From Petrimonas mucosa (lineage in GTDB: Bacteria; Bacteroidota; Bacteroidia; Bacteroidales; Dysgonomonadaceae): a stretch of 64,000 nucleotides of DNA. Every line of letters starts with the position of its first letter. Position 1 is the stretch's first letter. The position numbers were made by a program, and so were the translations under genes. Where the stretch lies: the NCBI RefSeq assembly GCF_900095795.1, contig NZ_LT608328.1, positions 2,411,001 through 2,475,000 on the forward strand, read 5' to 3'. Shown here in pieces: positions 16,977 through 27,404 of this stretch. The notes under the pieces were generated by a model. That model was not told where the DNA came from. It saw only the letters and a program-made list of their open reading frames with translations, and ran no database searches.

Positions 16977-18081
16977 GTTTCTTGACATACAAAAGATTAC
17001 AGAGAAATACTCGACTGAAATCCATCAAGCCGCAACCCGGGTTATCGATTCAGGCTGGTATCTTCTCGGCGAAGAGTGCAAACGGTTCGAAGAGCACTAT
17101 GCCAATTTTATAGGCACCAGCTATTGTGTGGGTGTTGCAAACGGCCTGGATGCATTACGCATAATCCTGAAGGGCTACATGGAACTGGGTGTGATGAAAG
17201 AAGGTGACGAGATCATCGTCCCCGCCAATACCTTCATCGCCTCGATACTTGCCATCACCGACAATCGGCTTGTTCCGGTGCTGGTTGAACCCGACATCCA
17301 CACCTATCAGTTGGACGAGAACAAGATCGAAGCAGCTATCTCCCCCAGGACAAAAGGGATCATGCTTGTTCACCTATATGGAAAGTGCGCCTACACCGAG
17401 AAGATCGGCGAGATTTGCAAAAGACACGGGCTGAAACTGATCGAAGACAATGCCCAGGCAACCGGATGCAAATATAACGGAAGAAGAACCGGCTCTTTGG
17501 GGGATGCGGCAGGGCACAGTTTTTATCCCGGTAAAAACCTGGGTGCCTTTGGTGACGGAGGTGCCATTACCACCAACGACAGTGAACTTGAAAAGAGTGT
17601 TCGGGCATTAGCCAACTACGGATCCGGGATCAAATATATTTTCGACTATCAGGGATTGAACAGCAGGCTCGATGAGATCCAGGCAGCCATCCTCGACGTC
17701 AAGCTCAACTATCTGGACGAAGATAACCAACGCAGAAAGGAGATTGCCCGCTATTACATTACCCAGATCAACCACCCGGAGGTGATGTTGCCGGTGGTGG
17801 ATGACTGGGATGCCTACGTATTTCACCTCTTTGTCATCCGGTCAAAGCATCGCAACGCTTTGCTCCAACACCTCAACAACAACGGGATTCAGGCCCTAAT
17901 CCACTATCCTGTTCCGCCTCACAAGCAGAGAGCCTACAAGGAGTGGAACAACCTGCATCTACCTGTAACGGAGAAAATTCATAACGAAGTTGTGAGCCTG
18001 CCTATCAGCCAGGTACTCTCCGACAGTGAGGCCGAGATCGTGGTCAGGACAGTCAATTCGTTTCAATCCAATACCCTGTAA
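16969..18081 (+). CDS. DegT/DnrJ/EryC1/StrS sugar aminotransferase (FdtB-like)
   Basis: This is a 370-residue PLP enzyme. The Schiff-base lysine is K189 in [16 protein letters not shown]. The family transfers an amino group from glutamate to a keto sugar nucleotide. With two ketoisomerase paralogues and an acetyltransferase just upstream, a C3 amination in the Fuc3NAc/Qui3NAc type of pathway is inferred. RmlA and RmlB, which make the precursor, are not in the window. Confidence 0.9.
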   Translation: MIKFLDIQKITEKYSTEIHQAATRVIDSGWYLLGEECKRFEEHYANFIGTSYCVGVANGLDALRIILKGYMELGVMKEGDEIIVPANTFIASILAITDNRLVPVLVEPDIHTYQLDENKIEAAISPRTKGIMLVHLYGKCAYTEKIGEICKRHGLKLIEDNAQATGCKYNGRRTGSLGDAAGHSFYPGKNLGAFGDGGAITTNDSELEKSVRALANYGSGIKYIFDYQGLNSRLDEIQAAILDVKLNYLDEDNQRRKEIARYYITQINHPEVMLPVVDDWDAYVFHLFVIRSKHRNALLQHLNNNGIQALIHYPVPPHKQRAYKEWNNLHLPVTEKIHNEVVSLPISQVLSDSEAEIVVRTVNSFQSNTL

Positions 18082-18089
18082 TAAACGAC

Positions 18090-19589
18090 ATGAATAAGCA
18101 CCAGTCATCCTACCGGCAGATAATGAAGGCAACCTCCCTTTTCGGAGGAGTCCAGGTCTTCCAGATCATTATCTCCATCGTCCGCTCGAAGTTTGTAGCA
18201 CTCCTTCTCGGGCCGGCCGGCATGGGTATTGTTGGATTGCTTACCTCAACCACCGGACTGGTGGCAGGTCTTACCAATTTCGGTTTAGGCACCAGTGCCA
18301 TCAAAAACATTTCCGAGGCCAATGCCACAGGAGATGAACAACGGGTAGCCACGGTAATTGCCGTCATGCGCAGGCTGGTCTGGATTACCGGTATTCTCGG
18401 CACAGTAATCACTCTCATCTTTGCACCCTGGCTGAGTCACTTCACTTTTGGCGACAGATCCTATACGGCAGCCTTTGTATGGATCTCGGCCACCCTCCTT
18501 TTCAGCCAGTTGAGCACAGGTGAGCTGGTGTTGCTCCAGGGACTGCGCAAGCTGCAGGATTTAGCCAAGGCCAACGTCTACGGAAGTCTGGCCGGCCTTG
18601 CAATCACCATTCCACTCTACTACCGGTTCGGTGTAAAAGGGATCGTACCCGTGATCATCCTTACGGCAGTCTCTACACTCTTTTTCTCCTGGTATTTCGC
18701 AGCAAAGACCAGGATCGGGAAAGTTGACCTCAACAGGGAGATCACCATCACTGAAGGGAAGAGCATGATGGTCATGGGGTTTATGATTAGCCTGAGTGGC
18801 CTGATATCGATTGCTGTAGCCTACCTGCTGCGGATATTCATTAACCGTACGGGAAACACGGCAGATGTGGGACTATACAATGCCGGATTTGCCATCATCA
18901 ACACTTACGTGGGAATGATCTTCACAGCAATGGGAACCGACTACTATCCCAGGTTGTCTGCAGTGGCAAACAGCAACGAACTGTGCAGCCGCAACGTCAA
19001 TCAGCAATCCGAAATTGCATTGTTGATACTGGCACCCGTATTGATCGGGTTCCTGGTCTTCATCCATTGGGCCATCATCCTCCTCTACTCCACGCAATTT
19101 CTGGATATAACCGGAATGATCTACTGGGCATCACTGGGCATATTCTTCAAGGCGGTAAGTTGGGCCATCGCCTTTGTATTTCTGGCAAAAGGGGCAAGCA
19201 GGCTCTTTTTCTGGAACGAATTGGCCGGAAACACCTATACACTGGGATTCAGTCTGCTTGGATATCACCTGGGAGGATTAACGGGACTGGGCATTGCATT
19301 TCTGGTGGTTTACATGATCTATATGGTACAGGTATATATTATTGCGAAGATGAAGTACCAGTTTTCATTCACCACCTCCTTTATAAAGATCTTTGCGATC
19401 CAGTTAACGCTGGCATTGATAAGTTTTGCAGTGGTAAACCTGATCGAAAAGCCTTTGGCATACCTCATAGGAACAGCGCTCATCGGTTTTTCGTGCTGGT
19501 ATTCGTACGTGGAACTGGAAAGCAGGATCGGTTTAAGAGAGATTGTTCAAGGTTTTATTCAAAAAGGTAAAAAAAACAAGGAGTTATGA
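18090..19589 (+). CDS. O-antigen/polysaccharide flippase (Wzx-like)
   Basis: This 499-residue integral membrane protein of the MATE/MVF superfamily has about 12-14 hydrophobic helices and an N-terminal region (SLFGGVQVFQIIISIVRSK) typical of O-antigen translocases. It should flip the lipid-linked repeat unit to the periplasmic side. Its stop overlaps the start of the next glycosyltransferase by 4 bp. Confidence 0.88.
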   Translation: MNKHQSSYRQIMKATSLFGGVQVFQIIISIVRSKFVALLLGPAGMGIVGLLTSTTGLVAGLTNFGLGTSAIKNISEANATGDEQRVATVIAVMRRLVWITGILGTVITLIFAPWLSHFTFGDRSYTAAFVWISATLLFSQLSTGELVLLQGLRKLQDLAKANVYGSLAGLAITIPLYYRFGVKGIVPVIILTAVSTLFFSWYFAAKTRIGKVDLNREITITEGKSMMVMGFMISLSGLISIAVAYLLRIFINRTGNTADVGLYNAGFAIINTYVGMIFTAMGTDYYPRLSAVANSNELCSRNVNQQSEIALLILAPVLIGFLVFIHWAIILLYSTQFLDITGMIYWASLGIFFKAVSWAIAFVFLAKGASRLFFWNELAGNTYTLGFSLLGYHLGGLTGLGIAFLVVYMIYMVQVYIIAKMKYQFSFTTSFIKIFAIQLTLALISFAVVNLIEKPLAYLIGTALIGFSCWYSYVELESRIGLREIVQGFIQKGKKNKEL

Positions 19590-20503
19590 CAAATAGAGCT
19601 ACACCATTGGTTTCGATTATCATCATCACCTACAACAGTTCCAGGTATGTTCTGGAAACGTTGGAGAGTATCAAGTCACAGACATGGGACAATATCCAGT
19701 TGATTGTAAGTGATGACGGTTCCAGGGATAATACCGTTCAGCTCTGTACGGAGTGGATCAACGCAAATCGGCAGCGCTTTGCTGAAACCAAGTTAATTAC
19801 AGTTGAAAAGAATACGGGAATAGCAGCCAACTGTAACCGCGGGATTCAGGCCACGATCGGTGAGTGGGTCAAGCTGATCGCCGGCGACGATATCTTGCTG
19901 GAGAACTGTATTGCCGACAACCTTGCATATGTAACCCGTCACCCCGAAGCCTCCTTTGTTGTCTCAGAGCTGTTGGAAATCGATGATCATGGCAATCCTG
20001 TAAAGTCGAGTAAAATCAACGAGGGATTGCGCTACTTTGCCAGCAGGCGGTCGGTCAGGGAACAATTGAAGGCCTATTCACGGTGGCCGGTGTTTCTCAA
20101 TACGCCAACCTTCTTCTACAAGCGGGAATTGATAAACAGTATCGGATTATGCGACGAGGAGTTCAAGATCTATGAAGATATGTCGATGGTATTCAAGATT
20201 ATCGGCAAGGGTGTGAAGATACATTTCATGAACAGACCAACCGTCAGGTACAGGATCCACGGCGATTCCCTCTCCCGGAACATTGCCGTGGAGAATCAGA
20301 GAAGACGGGAAGCGGTAAAAATCTTCAACAAGTACAGGAAACAGAATTTGAACATATTCAACCCCATCGATTTATCTATCTATTACGAAAACTGGCTGAG
20401 ATACAAATATAAAGGGTTCTACGGACATAAGGGGGTACCCTTGCTGATGAAATTCAGCCTCTTCTACTGGCACTTGAAACTAAACGGGGTAAGATCATAT
20501 TGA
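19586..20503 (+). CDS. Glycosyltransferase family 2 protein
   Basis: This 305-residue GT-A enzyme opens with VSIIIITYNSSRYV. It has the nucleotide-binding SDDGSRDNT near residue 50 and a DxD-like GDD (LIAGDDI) near residue 97. It is likely to add one sugar to the lipid-linked repeat. Donor unknown. Confidence 0.87.
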   Translation: MTNRATPLVSIIIITYNSSRYVLETLESIKSQTWDNIQLIVSDDGSRDNTVQLCTEWINANRQRFAETKLITVEKNTGIAANCNRGIQATIGEWVKLIAGDDILLENCIADNLAYVTRHPEASFVVSELLEIDDHGNPVKSSKINEGLRYFASRRSVREQLKAYSRWPVFLNTPTFFYKRELINSIGLCDEEFKIYEDMSMVFKIIGKGVKIHFMNRPTVRYRIHGDSLSRNIAVENQRRREAVKIFNKYRKQNLNIFNPIDLSIYYENWLRYKYKGFYGHKGVPLLMKFSLFYWHLKLNGVRSY

Positions 20504-20525
20504 ACAATGGTTAAAGAATAAAAAA

Positions 20526-21827
20526 ATGCGTATTCTCTGGATTACACACGATCTGTTTGAGGTTTTTCTACCCTATGTCAAGGGTCAACCAACTAAAGGA
20601 GGCTCCTGGATTGCTCCCCTATTCTACTCCATTCTCCGTCAACCCGATGTGACGCTTGCTGCAGTCACTCCCGTGATCGGCGGAGAAGAGCAGAAAAAGG
20701 AGATAGATGGTGTTACCTACTATTCGATAGGTATCCGCAAAAACGAAAACATGTCGCCCATGAGCAGCGATCTGGCTTACAGATACATATCTATCATCAA
20801 CGATTTTCAGCCGGATATCATCCATATTCACGGCACAGAGAAGAACTTTGCGCTCCTGCGTAAATTTGTGGACGGGAGAATCCCAATCGTCTGTTCCATA
20901 CAGGGTATTGTCTCCTGTTGCATCAACGGGTTGAACTGCAGTGTGGTCAACACCGGGATAAAAAAGCAGAGATCGGTAAAGAACAGGATCGGACGAGGCG
21001 GTGTAAGCTCCATGTTGAAGATCTGGAAAAAATATAGCGGAATTGAAAGAGAGATTTACCGGATCAACCGCTATTTTATCGGGAGAACGGCATGGGACAA
21101 GGCTCAACTCGCCTCGATAAATGCAGGGGCCTACTACTTTCACGGAGAGGAGTTGTTGCGCCCGGTATTCTACGAAGAGTCCTGGAACTTGGAGAGATGT
21201 GAACGTTACAGAATATTCGTCTCATCCGCCGAATACCCGCTGAAGGGATTTCACACCCTGTTGCAGGCTGTTGCTATCCTGAAAAGAGAATTTCCCGATG
21301 TGAAAATTGTTGCCCCCCTCTCCTCCTTCTCGCTGGAGTCATCCAAAGCAAGAGACCTCCTCTTTGCCGAAGATTACTCCAACTACCTGAAAAGCGAGAT
21401 CAGGAGATTGAAACTGGAAAGCAATATCGTGCTGCTTGGAAGGTTATCGGCCGAAGAGATGGTTGCAGAATACCGGAAGGCTCACCTGTTTGTGTTGCCC
21501 TCATTTCTGGAGAACAGTCCCAACTCTCTTGGCGAGAGCATGATGATAGGAACACCGGCCGTGACTTCGGCTGTGGGCGGCGTTACCTCAATAGTAAGGG
21601 ACAACGAAAGTTCGCTGCTCTTCCCTCCGGGAGACCATGCGCTTCTGGCCTACCAGATAGCCCGGATATTCACAAACGATACACTGGCACTGAGACTCAG
21701 TGCCCATGCCAGGGAAATTGCCCTAAAACGGCACAATGTCACTGAAACTGCCCGGCAATATTGCCGGATCTATTCTGAAATTATTAGACAACACCATGAA
21801 AGTAGTGCAGGTACTTCACGAGCTTAA
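20526..21827 (+). CDS. Glycosyltransferase family 4 protein
   Basis: This is a 433-residue GT-B enzyme. The N-terminal half contains DIIHIHGTEKN. The C-terminal half has the donor-binding motif LENSPNSLGESMMIGTPAV. The 3' end overlaps the next gene by 32 bp in another frame. Linkage and sugar are unknown. Confidence 0.87.
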   Translation: MRILWITHDLFEVFLPYVKGQPTKGGSWIAPLFYSILRQPDVTLAAVTPVIGGEEQKKEIDGVTYYSIGIRKNENMSPMSSDLAYRYISIINDFQPDIIHIHGTEKNFALLRKFVDGRIPIVCSIQGIVSCCINGLNCSVVNTGIKKQRSVKNRIGRGGVSSMLKIWKKYSGIEREIYRINRYFIGRTAWDKAQLASINAGAYYFHGEELLRPVFYEESWNLERCERYRIFVSSAEYPLKGFHTLLQAVAILKREFPDVKIVAPLSSFSLESSKARDLLFAEDYSNYLKSEIRRLKLESNIVLLGRLSAEEMVAEYRKAHLFVLPSFLENSPNSLGESMMIGTPAVTSAVGGVTSIVRDNESSLLFPPGDHALLAYQIARIFTNDTLALRLSAHAREIALKRHNVTETARQYCRIYSEIIRQHHESSAGTSRA

Positions 21828-22902
21828 ATTCTCAGGCGCTGAGATAATGTATGTCGACGCCTCCCCATATTTCAGGGAGAAAGGGTGTAAATTGTCGGTA
21901 CTGGCCACTGCGCCCAACCTGGGTGAGTATTCCCGCTATTTTGAAGAGGCAGGTTACCAGGTGCTCCATAAACCCTATCCTCGCGGATGGAACTTTGCAT
22001 CACGCATCAGTTACTGGATCTGGTTCATCAGGTTGTTGACCCGTGAAAAATATGATGTGGTTCATATCCACAGTCATGCCATCATGTGGGGAATGGCACT
22101 CTGTGCATGGATTGCCGGCAAGCGGTCGGTCTACACCTTCCACAGCGTTTTCACCTCCCATTTCTACAGTTACCCCTATCACCTGTGGCAGCGGTGGTCG
22201 GCCAAAAAGATATTCGGATGCAGGTTTCAAAGCATCAGCCATACGGTTTACGAACACGAACTGGAACATTACCACAACAAAACCTGGAAAATATACAACT
22301 GGTACGGATATACCCGGTTCTTCCCGGCCATGAACGGCGAGAAAAAGAGAAACAGGGAGGAGCTCGGAATCCCGACAGATGCACTGGTCATCATCTCCAT
22401 CGGTGGATGCAGCTTCATCAAACGGCACGAAGATATTATAAAGGCATTGCCACTCATCGCGAAACAGTACCCCAGCGTACAATATCTCCATCTGGGTAAA
22501 GGAGAAACCGAGGAGGCGGAGAAGAGGCTGGCTGCTGAGTTGGGCGTAGATAAAAATATCCGTTTCTGCGGCAATCAGACAGATATCCGCAAGTACCTGG
22601 TGGCTTCCGATATCTACGTGATGACAAGCAGGCACGAAGGAATCTCCATTACCACCATCGAAGCGATGGCGTGTGGCATTCCATCCATATTATATAACGT
22701 CGCGGGACTTCGGGATTTCAACATGACAGGCGAGAACAGCCTGCTCATTCCAGAAGAATACGGTGTTCTGGCAGAAAAGATCATCTACCTGCACCAGCAT
22801 TCCGAAGTTTCGGCCCAGCTTGCTGCCCGTGCAAAATCGATGGTGAACAGCACCTACCATTTGAAAAAGAATGCGGAAGAGATCTATCAACTATACTCGT
22901 AA
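21796..22902 (+). CDS. Glycosyltransferase family 4 protein
   Basis: This is a 368-residue GT-B enzyme. Its start MKVVQVLHELKFSGAE is the usual acceptor-site strand and loop. The C-terminal E-x7-E motif reads HEGISITTIEAMACGIPSI. The frame extends to 21736, but the extra residues are the shadow of the previous gene. The 32-bp overlap suggests coupling. Confidence 0.87.
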   Translation: MKVVQVLHELKFSGAEIMYVDASPYFREKGCKLSVLATAPNLGEYSRYFEEAGYQVLHKPYPRGWNFASRISYWIWFIRLLTREKYDVVHIHSHAIMWGMALCAWIAGKRSVYTFHSVFTSHFYSYPYHLWQRWSAKKIFGCRFQSISHTVYEHELEHYHNKTWKIYNWYGYTRFFPAMNGEKKRNREELGIPTDALVIISIGGCSFIKRHEDIIKALPLIAKQYPSVQYLHLGKGETEEAEKRLAAELGVDKNIRFCGNQTDIRKYLVASDIYVMTSRHEGISITTIEAMACGIPSILYNVAGLRDFNMTGENSLLIPEEYGVLAEKIIYLHQHSEVSAQLAARAKSMVNSTYHLKKNAEEIYQLYS

Positions 22903-22911
22903 CAGAAAGAG

Positions 22912-24240
22912 ATGAATACGGTTAACAAACAGATAATCAGTCACGCTATACCGGTTACCATTCTGGTATTGACCGTCAACTCCGTGTGGTCCTTTGCTAA
23001 ACGGTGGCGTTCAATCACCTCTGTACTGAACAATACAACCCTGATATGGGCATTGTCAATACTTATACTGGTTGTTTTCTTCCTGGCAAAGTACTCATTT
23101 TTTGACAAGAAGAACCAGCAGAACCTGCGTATTGTGTGGATTTACCTGATTTGGAACATCATCTGCATCATCAGGGGAATGCTTATTGCCGAGATTTACT
23201 GGGACTGGAAAGGATTGATAACAAATGCTATGGCACTGCTGCTTCCCATTGTGGCCTACTCGGCAACCAACCGGAAAGTTATCCAGTACATGCTCTCGTA
23301 CTATATAAGGTATGTGCTTCCGCTTTTTGTAATCTTTGCACTTATCCTAAGGGCAGACGCATATGGGTTCTACCTGATACCGATGAGTTTTCTGCTGCTG
23401 TTTTTCCCGGTAATGACCATGCGACAGAAAATCCTGATGTTGGCGGTTACGTTTGTGGTAATAACCGCAGATCTGGGTGCCCGCAGCAACGTCATCAAAT
23501 TTGGTATTCCAGTACTTATACTGGGATTCTATTACCTGCGGAGCATGCTCACGATGAAGATCCTCGAAACGGCACGCCTCCTGCTCTTCATCATACCGAT
23601 AATGCTGTTTCTGCTGGGGGTAAGCGATATTTTCAACGTTTTCAAGATGGACGAATATGTGAAAGGCGACTACACCACGGTAGGTACTGACGAGTTCGGC
23701 AACCGGGTGGAAATAAATGTCACTACAGACACACGAACATTCATCTATACCGAGGTATTGCAATCGGCGATAAAAAACAATTACTGGTTGTTTGGTCGCA
23801 CACCGGCTCGGGGAAATGATTCCGAGATATTTGGAGAACGGGCTTATGAGCTGACACGCAGAAGTGAACGGTTGGCCAATGAGATCGGGTTGGCCAATGT
23901 CTTCACCTGGACTGGAATTGTAGGAGTCATCCTCTATTCGCTGATCTTTTACAGGGCCTCCTATCTGGCAGTAAACCGGTCGGCCAATATCTATATCAAG
24001 CTGGTGGGAATTTATGTTGCCTTCCGGTGGCTCTACTCCTGGGTTGAAGATGTAAACAACTTCACACTCAACTACTTTATGCTCTGGGTGATGATGGGAT
24101 TGTGCTACTCCTCCACTTTCAGGAATATGACCGACAAGGAGATCGCTGTATGGGTACGTGGCATCTTTGATGTCCGCTATATCCGTCTGCACAACTATTT
24201 GATAAAAAAAGAGAGGGAAAAGGAATGGGAAAAGAGGTAG
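22912..24240 (+). CDS. O-antigen polymerase-like membrane protein (Wzy)
   Basis: This 442-residue protein has about 10-12 hydrophobic helices and a long periplasmic loop (about residues 250-320) carrying ARGNDSEIFGERAYELTRRSE. Wzy proteins share topology rather than sequence. Position between glycosyltransferases and the presence of Wzx support this role. It ends in TAG, overlapping the next gene by 16 bp. Confidence 0.78.
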   Translation: MNTVNKQIISHAIPVTILVLTVNSVWSFAKRWRSITSVLNNTTLIWALSILILVVFFLAKYSFFDKKNQQNLRIVWIYLIWNIICIIRGMLIAEIYWDWKGLITNAMALLLPIVAYSATNRKVIQYMLSYYIRYVLPLFVIFALILRADAYGFYLIPMSFLLLFFPVMTMRQKILMLAVTFVVITADLGARSNVIKFGIPVLILGFYYLRSMLTMKILETARLLLFIIPIMLFLLGVSDIFNVFKMDEYVKGDYTTVGTDEFGNRVEINVTTDTRTFIYTEVLQSAIKNNYWLFGRTPARGNDSEIFGERAYELTRRSERLANEIGLANVFTWTGIVGVILYSLIFYRASYLAVNRSANIYIKLVGIYVAFRWLYSWVEDVNNFTLNYFMLWVMMGLCYSSTFRNMTDKEIAVWVRGIFDVRYIRLHNYLIKKEREKEWEKR

Positions 24241-25088
24241 CTGTTTTACTCACCTGTTACAACAGGAAGGCCCAGACAATAGCCTGTTTGGGGTCACTGT
24301 TCGAGGCAACGATTCCTGAGGATCTCCATCTGGATATCTACCTGACGGACGATGGTTCTACGGATGGAACGGGAGATGCCGTAAAGGAACTCTATCCCCG
24401 GATAACTCTCCTGAAAGGGTCCGGAAACCTGTTTTGGGCAGGCGGTATGCGGTTGGCATGGACAACCGCCTTGCAGACAAAACCGTACGATGCGTTCCTG
24501 TTGATAAACGACGATGTCAGGCTACAACGTGACTTCATGATCAACCTGATGAAAACCGAGGAGTATTCACTCCGAAAAAGGGGAAAAACAGGGATCTATT
24601 GCGGTACAACGGTAGACGGGAAAAGTGGCGATGTGAGCTACGGCGGCTCCAGGATAACTACCAACCATATTGTCATGCGAAGCAAGCTGCTCATCCCCAA
24701 AAACAAGCCTCAGGAGTGCCAGATTGCAAACGCCAACATATTATGGGTAAGCAAGGAGGTTGTGGATCAGATTGGCATTCTCGATGACCGGTTTACCCAC
24801 GGGATTGCAGATTACGACTACTCACTCCGGGCCCATAAAGAGAATATACCGGTGTATGTGGCACCAAACGTATGCGGCATCTGTACTGACGATCATGGAA
24901 AGAGCTGGAAAAAGGGAGATCTTCCGTTAAGGGAGCGGATTGCCTATCTGAAAAGTCCAAAAGGGTTGGCTTACAACGAGTATCTCTATTATATCCGAAG
25001 ACATTTTCCGATGTTTTTCCCCTACTCTTTCGTAATGCTCTGGATGAAAACATTTTTCCCGTTCTTTTGGGACAGATTAAAAAACTAA
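24225..25088 (+). CDS. Glycosyltransferase family 2 protein
   Basis: This is a 287-residue GT-A enzyme with VAVLLTCYNRKAQT, TDDGSTDGT and a DxD-like INDDV. The part after NLFWAGGMR resembles rhamnosyl- or galactofuranosyltransferase-like GT2 proteins, without certainty. It starts inside the polymerase gene. Confidence 0.86.
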   Translation: MGKEVAVLLTCYNRKAQTIACLGSLFEATIPEDLHLDIYLTDDGSTDGTGDAVKELYPRITLLKGSGNLFWAGGMRLAWTTALQTKPYDAFLLINDDVRLQRDFMINLMKTEEYSLRKRGKTGIYCGTTVDGKSGDVSYGGSRITTNHIVMRSKLLIPKNKPQECQIANANILWVSKEVVDQIGILDDRFTHGIADYDYSLRAHKENIPVYVAPNVCGICTDDHGKSWKKGDLPLRERIAYLKSPKGLAYNEYLYYIRRHFPMFFPYSFVMLWMKTFFPFFWDRLKN

Positions 25089-25103
25089 ACACGAAGTGAA
25101 GAA

Positions 25104-26243
25104 ATGGAGAGACAGAAAAAGAAGATACTGATGTTTCACCCGTCGCTGGCACCCTACCGGATTGATCAGTTCAATTCGCTGAATGAACTGTTCGACCTGA
25201 CAGTGGTATTTCTTTTCGACAATATCTGGAACAACAATATGGACCAGGAGAGACTTCTTAGTCAATGCAGTTTCAAGATTTCCTACCTGTTGAAGGGGCC
25301 GAGCCGGAAAGGGAAAATACTCTTCAGGTTCGGGATGTACAGGATGATCAAGAAGCTTCAGCCAGATATTGTGATGGGATTTGAATATTCACCCACCACC
25401 CAGTTGCTGCTCTTATGGAGACGGCTGGGGCTCATTACACAAAAGGTTGGCACTACCCTGGATGACAGTATCGACATGTGCTACCACATGAAATCGGAGA
25501 TAAGATGCCTGGCTAGAAAATATTCGGCAAGGTACCTCGATTTCTGGGTCGTCATGTCGGACGAGGTTTCTCAGTTTTATCAGGACCAGTTCAAGGTGAA
25601 GGAGCAGCAGCTTATCGTCTCCCCAATCCTGCAGAAACCGGAAAGGTTGCGGGAAAACGCACAGATACTTGAAACGGCTGCCCGCCAATATTATGTTGAA
25701 GAACACAGCCTCTACGGCAAGAAGGTGTTGCTGTTTGTAGGTCGACTTATTCCCGAGAAGGGGCTTTCGGGTTTCTTGAACACCCTCTCTCCCCTGCTAC
25801 GCGAAACAGCCGACCTGAAGTTTGTAATTATCGGGGAAGGGAAAGAGTTTTCCCTACTTCAAACCATAGTGGAGGAGCAGCAGTTGCACCGAAAAGTGAT
25901 ATTTGCAGGAAGGCTCGAAGGAGAAGAGCTTCACGCCTGGTATACCTGCGGATCGGGACTGGTTTTGCCAAGTCTGTTCGAACCGTTTGGCGCTGTCGTG
26001 AACGAAGCGTTGATTTTCGGGATGCCCGTAATATGTTCGGAATATGCAGGCGCCTCCAGCCTGATGATATCGCCTGATCAGGGCATAGTGTTCGACCCTA
26101 AGGATGCGAAAGATACACTTGCGAAAACAAAACTGTTCCTGAAATCAATTCGCCCCATTGAGGAAGTGAGCTTGGCTGCCAAGCCCTCATTGATGGGTGA
26201 TTATCAATTGAAGTTCAACAAAGAGTGGGGAAAATTGGCCTGA
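25104..26243 (+). CDS. Glycosyltransferase family 4 protein
   Basis: This is a 379-residue GT-B enzyme. It starts KKILMFHPSLAPYRIDQFN, and its donor site includes FVGRLIPEKGL and FEPFGAVVNEALIFGMPVI. Its TGA stop shares bases with the next ATG (TGATG at 26241), a sign of translational coupling. Confidence 0.87.
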   Translation: MERQKKKILMFHPSLAPYRIDQFNSLNELFDLTVVFLFDNIWNNNMDQERLLSQCSFKISYLLKGPSRKGKILFRFGMYRMIKKLQPDIVMGFEYSPTTQLLLLWRRLGLITQKVGTTLDDSIDMCYHMKSEIRCLARKYSARYLDFWVVMSDEVSQFYQDQFKVKEQQLIVSPILQKPERLRENAQILETAARQYYVEEHSLYGKKVLLFVGRLIPEKGLSGFLNTLSPLLRETADLKFVIIGEGKEFSLLQTIVEEQQLHRKVIFAGRLEGEELHAWYTCGSGLVLPSLFEPFGAVVNEALIFGMPVICSEYAGASSLMISPDQGIVFDPKDAKDTLAKTKLFLKSIRPIEEVSLAAKPSLMGDYQLKFNKEWGKLA

Positions 26244-27385
26244 TGAATTCGAATTTGAGACACATAAAAACTATGCACAGCAAACGGAAAGACATAATCT
26301 ACCTTTTACATCTGCCACCACCGGTGCACGGATCCTCCATTGTTGGTGAATTTATTAAAGAGAGCCTGTTGATAAACAACGCGTTCCACTGCAGATACAT
26401 CAATCTACTCATGTCACGCTATGTGAACGAAACTGGTAAAACCAGTCTCGCCAAGATGTTCCGGCTCGTGATAATCTGGTTTGATCTTTTAGGGAAGCTG
26501 CTTCACCGCAAACCCGATCTCTGCTACTTTGCCCTCTCTACTACCAGCGCCGCCTTTTACAAGGATTGCATTCTGGTGGGGTTGTTAAGGATCTTTAATG
26601 TGAAAATTATCTATCACCTTCACAACAAGGGAATACGGCAAAGTCAGAAGAGAAAGATCAACGACCTGCTCTACCGGTTCGTCTTTAAAAACTCCAGCGT
26701 GATCCTCCTTTCAGAGCGGCTCTACCTCGATGTTGAAAAATATGTCCTTCCCTGGAAAGTCTATTATTGTCCTAACGGGATAAAAGACTACCAGGTAGAA
26801 ACGGAGCTGCTGTCACTGCCGGGCGATAAACCGTTCAGAATCCTGTTTCTCTCGAATCTTTTCGAGTCGAAGGGAGTTTACGACCTGATTGAGGCTTGCG
26901 CCATTCTGAAAGAGAAAGGATACAGCTTTGTCTGCAACTTCATCGGAGGCGAAGGGGATATCGACGAGGAGCAGTTCAACGACTGCGTCAGGCAGAAGAT
27001 GTTGACGGAACAGGTGAAATACCTGGGAAAGAGGTTTGGAAAACTGAAAGAGATGGCATATGAACAGGCAGATGTGTTTGTGTTGCCTACCTACTATCCG
27101 AACGAATGTTTTCCGTTGGTCATTCTGGAAGCCATGCAACACAGCTTGCCTGTCATCTCCACCTTCGAGGGGGGAATCCCCGACATGGTCAAGGATGGAA
27201 TCAACGGATTCCTGATTCCGCAACGCAATGCCGCAGCACTGGCAGAACGGCTGGAACTGCTTATTCGCTACCCTCAACTGAGAAAGCAGATGGGACTTGA
27301 CGGACGAAGGAGTTACGAGAACAACTTCACCCTCGGTATTTTTGAACACCGGCTACTTGCCATTTTACAAGATGCAATCAAATAA
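26243..27385 (+). CDS. Glycosyltransferase family 4 protein
   Basis: This is a 380-residue GT-B enzyme with HLPPPVHGSSIVGE near the start and the donor-site motif NECFPLVILEAMQHSLPVI. The start at 26243 is chosen because it forms a TGATG junction with the upstream gene; 26273 is an alternative. Confidence 0.85.
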   Translation: MNSNLRHIKTMHSKRKDIIYLLHLPPPVHGSSIVGEFIKESLLINNAFHCRYINLLMSRYVNETGKTSLAKMFRLVIIWFDLLGKLLHRKPDLCYFALSTTSAAFYKDCILVGLLRIFNVKIIYHLHNKGIRQSQKRKINDLLYRFVFKNSSVILLSERLYLDVEKYVLPWKVYYCPNGIKDYQVETELLSLPGDKPFRILFLSNLFESKGVYDLIEACAILKEKGYSFVCNFIGGEGDIDEEQFNDCVRQKMLTEQVKYLGKRFGKLKEMAYEQADVFVLPTYYPNECFPLVILEAMQHSLPVISTFEGGIPDMVKDGINGFLIPQRNAAALAERLELLIRYPQLRKQMGLDGRRSYENNFTLGIFEHRLLAILQDAIK

Positions 27386-27404
27386 CCCACATATTGTAAT
27401 AAAC

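Noticed and set aside
23347-24192. 281-codon open frame opposite the Wzy-like gene
   Set aside because: Rich in His, Gln and Tyr as expected from an antisense reading of membrane-protein codons; no recognisable domain.
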